This document shows positions 27,464 through 36,352 of a stretch of DNA of 64,000 bases, piece after piece. The notes beneath the pieces are model-generated. The model did not search any database, was not told the origin of the DNA, and saw only the letters and a list, made by a program, of their open reading frames with translations. The stretch comes from Nocardia speluncae NBRC 108251 (GTDB lineage Bacteria; Actinomycetota; Actinomycetes; Mycobacteriales; Mycobacteriaceae): assembly GCF_001613245.1 (NCBI RefSeq), contig NZ_BDBZ01000016.1, positions 1 through 64,000 of the forward strand, read 5' to 3'. Position numbers and translations under genes: made by a program. The stretch's first letter is position 1; every line of letters begins with the position of its first letter.

Positions 27464-28153
27464 TCAATGGAAGATCACCGTGAGCGCGCTGTTCAGCGAA
27501 GCCGCGGCGACGGCGGCCGCGCGCCGCGAATCGAGCGCCACCAGCACCACCGGCCCGGCCCGGCCCGCGCCGGGTTCGCGAGGTGGTTCCGGAACCAGCA
27601 CCACCGCGGCGTCCTCGGCCAATGTCGCGGCCGCCGCCGGATCCGTGGTGTCGGCGGCGACAACGTCCACCCGGTCTCCGGCGCGCAGGATTTCGGTGAT
27701 GGCGGAATCGGCGAGCCGTATGGGCACGATCCGGGCATCCCGGGAGCCGGTCGCCACCTCGGCCAGGCGTGGTCCGACGATCCGGACATCGGTCAGTACT
27801 TCGCCGGGACGGAGTGCTGCGGTGAGGACCGCACCCGCGACCTCGGCCGGATCGGTCTCGGCGCCTTCGGGCGCCGCGCCCGGCGGCAGCCGTGCGAGCC
27901 GGAGATCCGCAGGCGCCAGCAGATGGCCGGGAGCGAGATCACGGGTGGCCACCACCACGGAGATACGGGCGCGTTCGGGATCCTCGCGGAGGAAGAGCAT
28001 CACGGCCGCCACGGCACACAGGCCGGCGAGGATTCGCCGTAACAGGACCGCATCCGCCCACGGTGGCCGGTTGTCGAACGCGTCGCGCCAGGTTTCCCCG
28101 GACCCGAGCCGGCCACGGGTACGGGTGGCGGAGGACGGACGTAGACGACTCAT
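27464..28153 (-). CDS. SAF-domain protein, CpaB/RcpC-like
   Basis: 229 residues. A basic N-terminus, one membrane segment (about 38-55) and then an SAF domain starting SVVVATRDLAPGHLLAPADL, with a second block LRPGEVLTDVRIVG and IRLADSAITEILRAGDRVDVV. This is the layout of CpaB, which assists Flp/Tad pilus assembly in the periplasm. No other tad/flp genes are in the window, so in this genome it may act alone in the envelope. Convergent with the porin cluster. Confidence 0.82.
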   Translation of the reverse strand: MSRLRPSSATRTRGRLGSGETWRDAFDNRPPWADAVLLRRILAGLCAVAAVMLFLREDPERARISVVVATRDLAPGHLLAPADLRLARLPPGAAPEGAETDPAEVAGAVLTAALRPGEVLTDVRIVGPRLAEVATGSRDARIVPIRLADSAITEILRAGDRVDVVAADTTDPAAAATLAEDAAVVLVPEPPREPGAGRAGPVVLVALDSRRAAAVAAASLNSALTVIFH

Positions 28154-28268
28154 AGGCCGAGCGTATGGGCGGAAACACCGCCTCGACCCGGCCTCGGAAT
28201 GATTGTGGACAACTCGCGGGCTGTGGATGAATCAGCGCGCGGGCACCGACCCCGGTGCGGGTGTTCGC

Positions 28269-28601
28269 TCAGCTGGCGGCGGCCGCCGGTGCCGAGGAAG
28301 TGCCGGCGGAACCTGCGGAACTCGAGGAACTGCCTGCGGAACTCGAGGAACTGGAGCCGGAATCGGAGGAGCCGGACGAGCTGGAGCTGTCCGATTTCGC
28401 CGGTTCGCTGGCGGACGACGACCCGCTGCGACTGTCGGTCCGATAGAAGCCACTGCCCTTGAAGACGATGCCCACCGAGTTGAACAGCTTGCGCAGCGTT
28501 CCGGAGCACTCCGAGCACACTGTGAGTGCGTCATCGGTGAACGACTGAGCGATATCGAAGCGGTTGTCGCACTGGGTGCACGCGTATGAATAGGTTGGCA
28601 C
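28269..28601 (-). CDS. ruc: FmdB-type zinc-ribbon protein, Ruc (Rv0991c) family redox chaperone
   Basis: 110 residues from GTG 28601, 4-5 bases after GAGGA. The FmdB zinc ribbon has C8-x2-C11 and C29-x2-C32, then KLFNSVGIVFKGSGFY, followed by a long Ser/Gly/Ala disordered tail (about 55-110). M. tuberculosis Rv0991c (Ruc) has this architecture and is reported to be a chaperone activated when oxidation releases its zinc. Gene order (next to the cyclo-ligase and galU) also matches Rv0991c. Confidence 0.88.
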   Translation of the reverse strand: MPTYSYACTQCDNRFDIAQSFTDDALTVCSECSGTLRKLFNSVGIVFKGSGFYRTDSRSGSSSASEPAKSDSSSSSGSSDSGSSSSSSAGSSSSSAGSAGTSSAPAAAAS

Positions 28602-28939
28602 TGGGTCCTCCGCGGTATTCGAGAATTAGCACTCTACAGGCCACAGTGCCAACAGTGCCAATCGCGGATTGATTCCCGCAGGTACGAGGGTGTGCTGAGG
28701 GTCTCGGTGTCATCGAGAGCTGGGTGGGGCTGTGATTCTGGAGTCACTCCGCGGCTCGCGGGTGGGACCCTGTCGACCCTGGACTTCTCCGCTCCGGACC
28801 GAGGGCCCCGGGGGAGGTGAACATGCGGGGGAGCGGATGGTGAGTCGAGCCTTGGTTGACCTCGCTGTCGGGGAGGACCATCTGGGGGTCTCGCCGGCCG
28901 GGGTGAATCGGCGGGGTGCCGGGTCTCGCTGATGGGTGA
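28602..28939. other. Intergenic region with a dispersed repeat
   Basis: 338 bases between ruc and the cyclo-ligase gene, without a convincing gene. A 66-codon plus-strand frame (28732-28932) exists but is largely made of the repeat at 28727-28773 and has no ribosome site. The remainder is GC-rich and featureless. Confidence 0.55.
28727..28773 (+). repeat. Dispersed repeat, copy 1
   Basis: 47 bases that match 39 of 47 positions with the reverse complement of 54269-54315. The shared core is CTCCGCGGCTCG followed by GGGTGGG and CCCT. Both copies are intergenic. Confidence 0.65.
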
Positions 28940-29530
28940 TCAGGGGTGGGTGGTGTTCAGGGGGACCGGTCCGGCGGTCGGAGTGAGGGCCCAGGGCATG
29001 CGGATGTCGTGTGGTTCTTCCGGCAGATGCTCGACCAGTTCGTCGTCGCGGACCACCACCATCAGTTGCGCGGCGGGGTCGGCCAGTCCGAGCGTCCGGT
29101 CGTAGTATCCGGCGCCCTGCCCGAGTCGAACGCCGCGCCGGTCCACTGCCAGGGCCGGAACCAGGATCAGCTCGGCCGTGGCGACCGTTTCCGGTGCCAG
29201 GATCGGTCCATCCGGTTCGAGTAGGCCGTAGCGCGCGGGAACCAGGGCGTCCGTGCCGGTGTATTCGCCCCAGTACAGCGGGCCGGTCTCGCGGGTTACG
29301 GGCAGCAACACCCGGCTCCCCGCCGCCCGCAGCGCCTCGGCGATCGCCACCGATCCGGGTTCCCCGCGGACCGGCACATAGGCGCACACCCACTCGCCGG
29401 TGCCCAACCTGCCGGCGGACGCCGCGAGCGCGGTGGCTTCCGCGGCGCGTACCGAGTCCGGAACTTGCAGGCGCCGGGCACGAATCGTCGCCCGCCAGGC
29501 CTGCTTGTCGATCTCCTCGGGCATCCGCAC
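28940..29530 (-). CDS. 5-formyltetrahydrofolate cyclo-ligase
   Basis: About 196 residues. Converts 5-formyl-THF to 5,10-methenyl-THF with ATP. Motifs: basic start KQAWRATIRARRLQVPD, the GTGEWVCAYVPVRGEP block, LILVPALAVDRRGVRLGQGAGYYDRTL (family signature) and LPEEPHDIRMPWALTP. A much longer open frame extends upstream but is the shadow of galU. I chose GTG 29530, 8 bases after AGGG; ATG 29524 or 29554 are alternatives. Divergent to galU, as Rv0992c is. Confidence 0.92.
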   Translation of the reverse strand: MRMPEEIDKQAWRATIRARRLQVPDSVRAAEATALAASAGRLGTGEWVCAYVPVRGEPGSVAIAEALRAAGSRVLLPVTRETGPLYWGEYTGTDALVPARYGLLEPDGPILAPETVATAELILVPALAVDRRGVRLGQGAGYYDRTLGLADPAAQLMVVVRDDELVEHLPEEPHDIRMPWALTPTAGPVPLNTTHP

Positions 29531-29752
29531 GGCGACAACCCTATGCGCCCACATGGCCTCTGGCGCCGCTCCGGCCGGTTGCGCCCGGATACCGCTCCCG
29601 GAACGCGCCGGCAGTGGCACCGAGAACACGCTGGTCCGAAATGTCCGGCGCAGTGGGCTGGACGCACGAGCCGCGCCGCCGGACTCGGGCTCGGAAGGCG
29701 CGCCGATATATACAGCCGTTTGAACGCGGAGCACCGTGGATAGGGTGTGTAT

Positions 29753-30718
29753 ATGACAGCAGAGGCCGCAGTGCAGGGGAACGGGGAAGTGCACCCGTCG
29801 AAACCGGAATTCCGGACGGCCGTCGTACCTGCGGCCGGGCTGGGGACCCGATTCCTGCCCGCCACCAAAACCGTTCCCAAAGAATTGCTGCCGGTGGTCG
29901 ACACCCCGGGCATCGAACTGGTGGCCAGCGAGGCTGCCGGGTCCGGTGCCCAGCGGCTGGTAATCGTGACCTCCCCCGGTAAAGACGGGGTCACCGCGCA
30001 TTTCGTGGAGGATCTGGTGCTGGAGAGCACACTCGCCGAGCGCGGGAAGTTCCAGCTGCTGGAGAAGGTGCGCAAGGCGCCGGGGTTGCTCGATGTCACC
30101 TCCGTGGTGCAGGAGGAACCGCTGGGACTCGGACACGCGGTGGCCCAGGCCGAAGCAGTGCTCGACCCCGATGAGGAGACCATCGCGGTGCTGTTGCCCG
30201 ACGATCTGGTCCTGCCGTGCGGGGTGCTGGATGTGATGAACCGGGTCCGGCGTAAACGTGGTGGGTCTGTACTGTGCGCCATCGACGTCCCCGCGGACCA
30301 GGTGAGCGCTTACGGAGTTTTCGATGTCGCCCCGGTGCCCGACGCCGTCAATCCAGATGTGATGCGCGTCAAGGGGATGGTCGAGAAGCCGAGCGTGGAC
30401 GAGGCGCCGTCGACCTACACTGCCGCCGGCCGCTATCTGCTCGACCGCGCGATTTTCGATGCATTGCGCCGGATCGGACCGGGTGCCGGTGGGGAACTGC
30501 AACTCACCGACGCGATTTCGCTGCTGATCGAAGAAGGACATCCGGTGCATGTGGTTGTCCACCGTGGGTCGCGCCACGACCTGGGTAACCCGGGCGGCTA
30601 TCTTCGTGCTGCGGTGGATTTCGCGCTGGAGCGTGATGAATACGGTCCGGCGCTACGCGAGTGGCTCCAGCACCGGCTGAGTCCGGACTGGGACCCGAAA
30701 CTCACCGTGGACGAATGA
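29753..30718 (+). CDS. galU: UTP-glucose-1-phosphate uridylyltransferase
   Basis: 321 residues. Makes UDP-glucose for glycans and trehalose. It shows the nucleotidyltransferase signature AAGLGTRFLPATKTVPKELL near the N-terminus, the uracil/sugar-binding QEEPLGLGHAV, LLPDDLVLP, and EKPSVDEAPSTYTAAGRYLL. ATG 29753 lies 7 bases after GGATAGGG; a GTG two codons upstream is less likely. The glp/moeA gene follows 37 bases later. Confidence 0.95.
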   Translation: MTAEAAVQGNGEVHPSKPEFRTAVVPAAGLGTRFLPATKTVPKELLPVVDTPGIELVASEAAGSGAQRLVIVTSPGKDGVTAHFVEDLVLESTLAERGKFQLLEKVRKAPGLLDVTSVVQEEPLGLGHAVAQAEAVLDPDEETIAVLLPDDLVLPCGVLDVMNRVRRKRGGSVLCAIDVPADQVSAYGVFDVAPVPDAVNPDVMRVKGMVEKPSVDEAPSTYTAAGRYLLDRAIFDALRRIGPGAGGELQLTDAISLLIEEGHPVHVVVHRGSRHDLGNPGGYLRAAVDFALERDEYGPALREWLQHRLSPDWDPKLTVDE

Positions 30719-30755
30719 GGTCGCCTGCGCCGGCGAGGACATCGGGAAGGGCTGG

Positions 30756-32015
30756 ATGCGCTCTGTCGAGGATCAGCAGATCAAAGTGACGGCCGCGGCC
30801 GTCGCGCCGCGACCGGTGCGGGTCGCGATATCCGAGGCCCAGGGGCTGCTGTGCGCCGAGGATGTGGTGACCGAGCGGCCGCTGCCGGGTTTCGACCAGG
30901 CGGCGATCGACGGATACGCCGTGCGCAGTGTGGATGTGGCATCCGCGGGCGCCGATATCCGTGACGAGGACGGTGAACTGGTCGATCTGACCCTGCCGGT
31001 GGTCGGGGAGGTACTCGCCGGCTCGCGCCAGCCCATTCGGCTGCAGCCGCGGCAAACTGTCCGAGTGGCCACCGGGGCGCCGCTGCCCACGCTCGCGGAC
31101 GCCGTACTGCCGCTGGATTTCACCGACGGCGGCCGTGGGCGCCTCAAGGTGTACGAGCCGGTGCGGTCCGGCGATTACGTGCGCCGCGCCGGTGACGATG
31201 TGCAACCCGGCGATGTGGCCGTGCAGGCGGGCACGATCATCGGTCCCGCTCAGGTCGGGCTGCTGGCCGCGGTGGGGCAGGACAAGGTGCTGGTGCATCC
31301 GCGGCCGCGGCTCTCGGTGATCTCCCTCGGGGAGGAACTGGTCGATATCGATCGGATGCCGGGGCCTGGTCAGGTCTACGACGTGAACTCCTATGCGCTG
31401 GCCGCGGCCGCGCGCGACGCGGGCGCGGACGTTAATCGGGTCGGTATCGTCGACGCCGACCCGCGCCGGCTGCGCGATGTGGTCGAGGGCCAGCTGGTGC
31501 GTGCCGAGGTCGTGGTGATTGCGGGCGCGGTGGGCGGCTGGGCCTCCGACCAGGTGTGTGAGGCGCTGGAAGGTCTCGGTGAACTGGAGATCGCGCGGGT
31601 CGCGATGCACCCGGGATCGGTTCAGGGATTCGGCCGGCTCGGCCGCGACGAGGTACCGACCTTCCTGCTGCCGTCGAATCCGGTGGGCGCCCTGGTGGTT
31701 TTCGAGGTGATGGTGCGGCCGCTGATCCGGATCGCGCTGGGCCGGCGGCAGCCGATGCGCCGGATCGTGCGCGCCCGTACGATCACTCCGATCCAGTCCA
31801 TGGCCGGGCGCAAGGGCTATCTGCGGGCCCAGTTGATGCGCGACGAGGCCACCGGCGAGTACTTGGTGCAGCCCTTGGGCAACAGCGCGGGGGGCTCGTC
31901 GCATCTGCTGGCCGCGATGTCGGAGGCCAACAGTTTGATCGTGGTCGAGCCCGACGACACCGAAATCCGCACCGGTGACAAGGTTCGAGTCGCGTTCCTG
32001 GCGCAGCGCGGCTAG
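30756..32015 (+). CDS. glp: MoeA-family protein, likely the gephyrin-like division protein Glp
   Basis: 419 residues with the MoeA architecture: N-terminal substrate domain (RPLPGFDQAAIDGYAVRS), the central MoCF fold (GAVGGWASDQV and FLLPSNPVGALVVFE) and the C-terminal MoeA_C domain ending TGDKVRVAFLAQRG. In M. tuberculosis the equivalent (Rv0994) is called MoeA1. In Corynebacterium the gene at this place, between galU and glpR, encodes Glp, which binds FtsZ at the septum through GlpR. Because glpR/sepX lies two genes downstream here, a division role is favoured over molybdenum cofactor synthesis (inference). Confidence 0.85.
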   Translation: MRSVEDQQIKVTAAAVAPRPVRVAISEAQGLLCAEDVVTERPLPGFDQAAIDGYAVRSVDVASAGADIRDEDGELVDLTLPVVGEVLAGSRQPIRLQPRQTVRVATGAPLPTLADAVLPLDFTDGGRGRLKVYEPVRSGDYVRRAGDDVQPGDVAVQAGTIIGPAQVGLLAAVGQDKVLVHPRPRLSVISLGEELVDIDRMPGPGQVYDVNSYALAAAARDAGADVNRVGIVDADPRRLRDVVEGQLVRAEVVVIAGAVGGWASDQVCEALEGLGELEIARVAMHPGSVQGFGRLGRDEVPTFLLPSNPVGALVVFEVMVRPLIRIALGRRQPMRRIVRARTITPIQSMAGRKGYLRAQLMRDEATGEYLVQPLGNSAGGSSHLLAAMSEANSLIVVEPDDTEIRTGDKVRVAFLAQRG

Positions 32016-32026
32016 AAGTGGAGTCC

Positions 32027-32677
32027 ATGAACGTATTCCGGGCTACGCAGCATCCCGGGTGGCCTGCGCATCTGGGCCCGGTGCGGGTCGGGGCCGGTGC
32101 GGTCACGTTGCGGCCGGTGCGGTTACGGGACGCTGCGGCCTGGAGCCGGATCCGGATGCGGGATCACGACCATCTGGAACCATGGGAGCCGACAGGGCGC
32201 GGCCCCTGGGAAGCGCGTAATCATGCGTCGAACTGGCCGCCGTTGTGGTCGAGTTTGAAGGCCGAGGCGCGGCGCGGGGCCATGATCCCGCTGGTGATCG
32301 AGGTGGACGGCGCGTTCGGTGGCCAGCTCACAGTCGGCAATATCGTGCGCGGCGCACTGCGGTCCGCGTGGATCGGGTATTGGGTCACCCGGGATCTGGG
32401 CGGACGGGGCGTCGCGACCGCGGCCCTGGCGCTGGGGCTCGATCACTGTTTCGGCCCGGTCGGATTGCATCGGGTCGAGGCCACGGTCCGTCCGGAGAAT
32501 CTGGCCAGTCAGGCCGTGCTGCGCAATGTCGGCTTCCGTGAAGAAGGTTTGCTGCGTAGATATCTCGATGTGGACGGTGCCTGGCGCGATCATCTGCTGG
32601 TCGCTGTGACGGCGGAAGAACTGTCCGGCAGAGTGGTCGACCGGCTGGCCCGGGAAGGGCGGTTGACGTTGCGCTGA
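32027..32677 (+). CDS. rimJ: RimJ-type GNAT acetyltransferase
   Basis: 216 residues of the GNAT fold related to ribosomal-protein N-acetyltransferases. Motifs: VTLRPVRLRDAAAWSRIR, the central IGYWVTRDLGGRGVATAALA (acetyl-CoA loop GRGVAT) and HRVEATVRPENLASQAVLRN, GFREEGLLRRYLDVDG. ATG 32027 follows GGAG; GTG 32018 is an alternative. Eleven bases after the glp/moeA stop and in the order of Rv0994-Rv0995. The substrate is unproven. Confidence 0.9.
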   Translation: MNVFRATQHPGWPAHLGPVRVGAGAVTLRPVRLRDAAAWSRIRMRDHDHLEPWEPTGRGPWEARNHASNWPPLWSSLKAEARRGAMIPLVIEVDGAFGGQLTVGNIVRGALRSAWIGYWVTRDLGGRGVATAALALGLDHCFGPVGLHRVEATVRPENLASQAVLRNVGFREEGLLRRYLDVDGAWRDHLLVAVTAEELSGRVVDRLAREGRLTLR

Positions 32678-32936
32678 ACCGGCTCCGGGCCCGGCCTGTT
32701 CGGTCTCGCGCTGGTGGAAATGTGACTCATGTGGCGTATGTGCACGGCGCGCCTGCCGTGTTGTACCCCTACTCGGAATTAACCTACGGACGTCGGTGGT
32801 GCGGCCTCGCGCCATCGGCGGGAAGCTCGTACCACGATCTGCGAGACGTGCCCGCGGGGAAGAACTCCGGTTCCGGGACGCACCGGTCATGGCGTGAGCT
32901 GCGACGATGACCATGCGGACGGAGGTGCTGACGACG

Positions 32937-33962
32937 ATGGCGAACTCGATCCTGTGGATCGGCCTGGTCGTGGTGTGGGTCTTCGTCCTGTTCCCTATCC
33001 TCGCCGACCGGCATCCGAGGATCCGCCGGACAACGGACACGGCTCTGGCTACGCGGGTACTGCATCGTGGAGATTCCAAACGGCGCAAGAGAAGTGGGTA
33101 TGGCCGCAAGAAGCGGTCCGCCCGCTCCTATCGAAAGCGTCGCCACGGCAATGATGCGGAGGATCGCATGACCACAACAGCCGAGGAGACCGTCACCGAG
33201 GCCGACGAGAAAACACCGCACACCGACCTCGGCGACGAGCCGGCCGATATCTTCGACGATATCGACACCCCGGAGGAATCCGAGGACCACCCGGATATAG
33301 AAGACGACAGGGAAACGGAGCCGGCCGGCGACACCGCCGCGGAAACCGAACTGCTCAGCGGAGACGTGATGGACACCGCGCCCGCCCGGATCCCACCGGT
33401 CCGCGCCGACACCCGGCGTGCGCCCGTGCCCGAAGAGCCCGAAGGCGAGGGCGGTTTCGTCTCGACCCGGCGCGGGCGCGGCGGCTACGACCCCGAAGCC
33501 GACGCCATCGTGCGCGCCGCCCGTTACACCTTCCGGCAGCGCGCCGTGGTCGCTCTCATCCTCGGTGCGGTGCTCTGCGGCGGTCTCGCCGTGGCCATCG
33601 GCCCACTTTTCTGGTGGGGGTGCGGCGGCGCGCTGCTGTCGTTGGTCACCTATCTCGGATATCTGCGCAAACAGGTGCGGATAGAACAGGAGATCCGGCG
33701 GCGGCGCAGCGCCCGGCTCGCCGACCGCGATCGGGACCTCGACGGTGAGCTGGACGAGTCCGAAGAGTCTGCCGTCCCGGCCGCCGCCCGGCCCGGTATG
33801 GACCGCGATACCGCTCGCGCGCTGCGGCGTCGCTCCCATCTGCTCGAACTGGATGACGAAGACCCCGCCTTCGAGCACCTGGACGCCTATGACGCCACCA
33901 TCGCCCGGACGGTGCGCCACCGTGCCAGCGGCGGCGATATCCGCCGCGCTGCGGGAGCGTGA
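32937..33962 (+). CDS. sepX: Divisome membrane protein GlpR/SepX
   Basis: 341 residues from ATG 32937 (MANSILWIGLVVVWVFVLFP), the typical SepX/GlpR start; in-frame ATGs at 32907 and 32913 are possible but less usual. One N-terminal membrane segment (about 4-23), a basic then acidic linker (about 28-170, TDTALATRVLHRGDSKRRKR then many D/E), two membrane segments (about 186-226), and a charged C-terminus. SepX in Streptomyces and GlpR in corynebacteria place Glp/FtsZ at the septum. Same order as Rv0994-Rv0996. Confidence 0.9.
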   Translation: MANSILWIGLVVVWVFVLFPILADRHPRIRRTTDTALATRVLHRGDSKRRKRSGYGRKKRSARSYRKRRHGNDAEDRMTTTAEETVTEADEKTPHTDLGDEPADIFDDIDTPEESEDHPDIEDDRETEPAGDTAAETELLSGDVMDTAPARIPPVRADTRRAPVPEEPEGEGGFVSTRRGRGGYDPEADAIVRAARYTFRQRAVVALILGAVLCGGLAVAIGPLFWWGCGGALLSLVTYLGYLRKQVRIEQEIRRRRSARLADRDRDLDGELDESEESAVPAAARPGMDRDTARALRRRSHLLELDDEDPAFEHLDAYDATIARTVRHRASGGDIRRAAGA

Positions 33963-34084
33963 ACAAGACCGGACAGCGCCGTCCGGTCGGCCCTCATCTC
34001 GGAATAATTGCAGGTCAGCACCTCGATTCGGTGTACCGTGACCCGGTTTGCTAGAGTGGCACAGCGCGGTTCACTGAGCCGCAC

Positions 34085-34157
34085 GGGGCTATAGCGCAGT
34101 TGGTAGCGCGTCTCGTTCGCATCGAGAAGGTCGGGAGTTCGATTCTCCCTAGCTCCA
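34085..34157 (+). tRNA. tRNA-Ala (anticodon CGC)
   Basis: 73-base cloverleaf: acceptor GGGGCTA/TAGCTCC with the G3:U70 identity pair of tRNA-Ala, D-stem GCGC/GCGC, anticodon stem TCTCG/CGAGA with loop TTCGCAT (anticodon CGC at 34118-34120, reads GCG), T-arm GGGAG-TTCGATT-CTCCC and discriminator A. The CCA end is not encoded. It stands alone after sepX. Confidence 0.97.
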
Positions 34158-34532
34158 CAGATAGAAGGATCCCTCTGGCCGGCGACGGCTCAGGGGGATT
34201 CTTGCGTTCGGGGTCGTCTCCGGTGATTCCGGGTCTCTTGATCGGCATCGCGCGGTCATTCAGCAATGTCGGCTTTCTTGCGTTGCGTCGGGGCTGTGGG
34301 TGCCCGTGCGTGGGAGGCCGGGATCCCGGTGTGTCTCGATCGGCAACCCGGGAGGTGTTGTGAGAAGCCGGATGTGTGTTGTGCGGCCTTCTGTTACGGC
34401 CCTGGATGTGATTTGCTCCAATGAGCGAATGCAATAGTGCGTTTCTCCGGTGCAGAGTGATGTGTATCAACTATTGTCACCGACTGAACAAAACCTATCC
34501 GATGTGCGGGATGACCGAATCGAGAGCCGATC
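34158..34532. other. Gap between tRNA-Ala and the DUF4254 gene
   Basis: 375 bases holding the tRNA terminator and, near the right end (34400-34510), an AT-richer stretch likely to be the promoter of the DUF4254 gene. Open frames on the minus strand here run through the tRNA gene and are not credible. No integrase remnant or duplicated tRNA 3' end was seen, so there is no sign of an att site. Confidence 0.55.
34166..34204 (+). terminator. Probable terminator after tRNA-Ala
   Basis: AAGGATCCCTCTGGCC (34166 onward) can pair imperfectly with GGCTCAGGGGGATTCTT (ending 34204), starting 8 bases after the tRNA. G-U pairs and one bulge are needed. Confidence 0.55.
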
Positions 34533-35024
34533 ATGTTTGAACAGAGTGTGATGGTGCCGGGTGACGTTCGAACGGGGCGGCAGGTAATGCCCCCGAGGGG
34601 CGGACTGCCGACAGCGACGCAGCTGCTGTGCAGTTTTCAGGGGACCAAATTCGCAGATCACGATCTATTGAGCTCGGCGCACGCGCTGGCAGCGTTGCAT
34701 GCGCGCCGGGCCACCATGCGGGACGTGTACCTGGTGGCCGAAGTGGACAACCGCCGCCGCGAGCTGGTGGAGGATATCGACGACTGGGTTCGCGAACGCG
34801 GAGCACTACCGCGCGACGGATTGATCCACACCGAGACACTGGGCGCCGTGATCGATCGCATGGCCTGGGGTTGGGTGTATGCCAACGCGGTGGTCGAAAC
34901 CGACGGGGCGCGCGATCAGTACGCACGTAAACGCTGGCACCGCCTGGCCGAATTGATCGACGGCTACACCGAATTGATCGGCGATATCGTCGGCGGCCGC
35001 CGACGGCTGCCTGCGCGGGTGTGA
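34533..35024 (+). CDS. DUF4254 protein
   Basis: 163 residues. The core LLSSAHALAALHARRATMRD and EVDNRRRELVEDIDDWVRE matches DUF4254, a helical domain often found beside glycosyltransferases and polysaccharide genes. The second half (IDRMAWGWVYANAVVET, KRWHRLAELIDGYTEL) is also helical. No catalytic motif is known for the family. It converges on a PimC-like mannosyltransferase gene, consistent with that association. Two in-frame ATGs near the start leave a few codons of uncertainty. Confidence 0.82.
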   Translation: MFEQSVMVPGDVRTGRQVMPPRGGLPTATQLLCSFQGTKFADHDLLSSAHALAALHARRATMRDVYLVAEVDNRRRELVEDIDDWVRERGALPRDGLIHTETLGAVIDRMAWGWVYANAVVETDGARDQYARKRWHRLAELIDGYTELIGDIVGGRRRLPARV

Positions 35025-35030
35025 TCGCTC

Positions 35031-35062
35031 GCGGTGCCCGTCCGGTGCGGGCCGGGCACCGC
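35031..35062. terminator. Convergent terminator between DUF4254 and glycosyltransferase genes
   Basis: Perfect 10-bp stem GCGGTGCCCG (35031-35040) with CGGGCACCGC (35053-35062), 12-base loop, starting 6 bases after the DUF4254 stop. Confidence 0.75.
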
Positions 35063-35135
35063 GATACCGCGATTCGAAATATGCGGTGTCGTGTCGCCGG
35101 GCTACCCGGCCGCGCCTGTGCGAGGAGTCGGCCGG

Positions 35136-36263
35136 TCAGCGGTCCAGTACCGCCAACATGCCCGATACGGCTGCCGGCCAAGTGAACTGTTCGGCTCGCT
35201 GCCGGGCGGCGCCTCGCCGTTGGGCGGGCGGCCGGGCAAGCACGTCGGTGACGGCTCGGGCGAATGCGGCCGGATCGTCGGCGGCCACCGCGCCGCAATC
35301 GGCGGTCACGATATCGGCAAGGGCCGAGGACCGGCTGGCGACCACTGGAGTGCCTGCGGCGAGTGCCTCCAGCGCGGCGAGCCCGAAAGTCTCGTGCGGG
35401 CCCGGGGCGAGCGAGATATCCGCGGTGGCCAGCAATCTGGCGACCTCGGTGCGGTCGGTGATGAACCCGGTGAAATGGACCGCGGGCAGGCCTCCTGCCA
35501 GAACCGGCATCGACCGAGCCCGTCGTTGCAGCGCATTGCGCCGTGGACCGTCACCCGCGACCACCAGACGCGCTTCCACTCCGTGGTGGTGCAACTCGGC
35601 CACTGCCTCGATACTGCGGTCGACCCGTTTTTCCACCGACAGACGCCCGCAGTGCACCAGCAGGGGATGACCGGGCACCACGAGCCCTGCCCGCAGACCG
35701 TGATCGTGGCGGTGCGGATTGAACAGGTCCAGATCGACTCCCAGCGGAACCATCTCGACATTGGGTGCGGCGATCCGCCGGAATTCGGCGCGGGCGAATT
35801 CGGTGGTGCAGACGACCATGTCGTACTGAGCGGCCGTATGGCGGTTGGCGATATCGGCGAGGCGGCGGGCATACCGGTGCGGCATGACCTGCCCCAGCAG
35901 CCGATCGAGCCGTTCGTGCGAAATCATCACTCCCGCCACCCCGCGACGCCGCGCCCAGCGTCCGAACCCGCGCAACGTCAGCCGGTCGGATACTTCCAGC
36001 GCGTCGGGACGCAGGCCGGTGAGGATATCGGCCACCCGCCGTGGATCGGCGGCGCGGTAGCCACCGGTCCACGGGATGGGTAATGCGGGCAGAGTGATGC
36101 GCAGAACCCCGCCCGGCAGGATCTCCTCGGCGCGCCGAGGCCCGGGAACGATCAGTACTACTTCGTGTCCGGCGGCCACATACCCTTCGCCCAAGTGGTG
36201 CAGCGCGGTTCGCAAACCTCCGGAGCGTGGTCCGTAGAAGTTGGCCAGTTGTACGATGCGCAC
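35136..36263 (-). CDS. GT4-family mannosyltransferase, PimC-like
   Basis: 375 residues, GT-B fold, family GT4. N-terminal domain starts MRIVQLANFYGPRSGGLRTA; the donor-binding C-terminal domain has HCGRLSVEKRVDRSIEAV, VVAGDGPRRNALQ and the E-x7-E motif in PHETFGLAALEALAAGTPVV. The sequence closely resembles PimC of M. tuberculosis CDC1551 as I remember it (a GDP-Man-dependent enzyme adding a mannose to phosphatidylinositol mannosides). Acceptor and donor are not proven here. Lies between a DUF4254 gene and a GGDEF-EAL gene. Confidence 0.85.
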   Translation of the reverse strand: MRIVQLANFYGPRSGGLRTALHHLGEGYVAAGHEVVLIVPGPRRAEEILPGGVLRITLPALPIPWTGGYRAADPRRVADILTGLRPDALEVSDRLTLRGFGRWARRRGVAGVMISHERLDRLLGQVMPHRYARRLADIANRHTAAQYDMVVCTTEFARAEFRRIAAPNVEMVPLGVDLDLFNPHRHDHGLRAGLVVPGHPLLVHCGRLSVEKRVDRSIEAVAELHHHGVEARLVVAGDGPRRNALQRRARSMPVLAGGLPAVHFTGFITDRTEVARLLATADISLAPGPHETFGLAALEALAAGTPVVASRSSALADIVTADCGAVAADDPAAFARAVTDVLARPPAQRRGAARQRAEQFTWPAAVSGMLAVLDR

Positions 36264-36352
36264 GTCGCCGATCGTGGCCGGGGCCGGGGGCCCGCCGGAA
36301 CCGGGCCGTCGAACAGCTGGTTGACACCCGGTGTTATTTCGGCCCCGGCAGG

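Noticed and set aside
28732..28932. 66-codon plus-strand frame between ruc and the cyclo-ligase
   Set aside because: Its first third is the dispersed repeat, there is no ribosome site, and the product is low-complexity.
34085..34532. Possible integration (att) site at tRNA-Ala
   Set aside because: No integrase, no duplicated tRNA 3' end, and the flanking genes look core.
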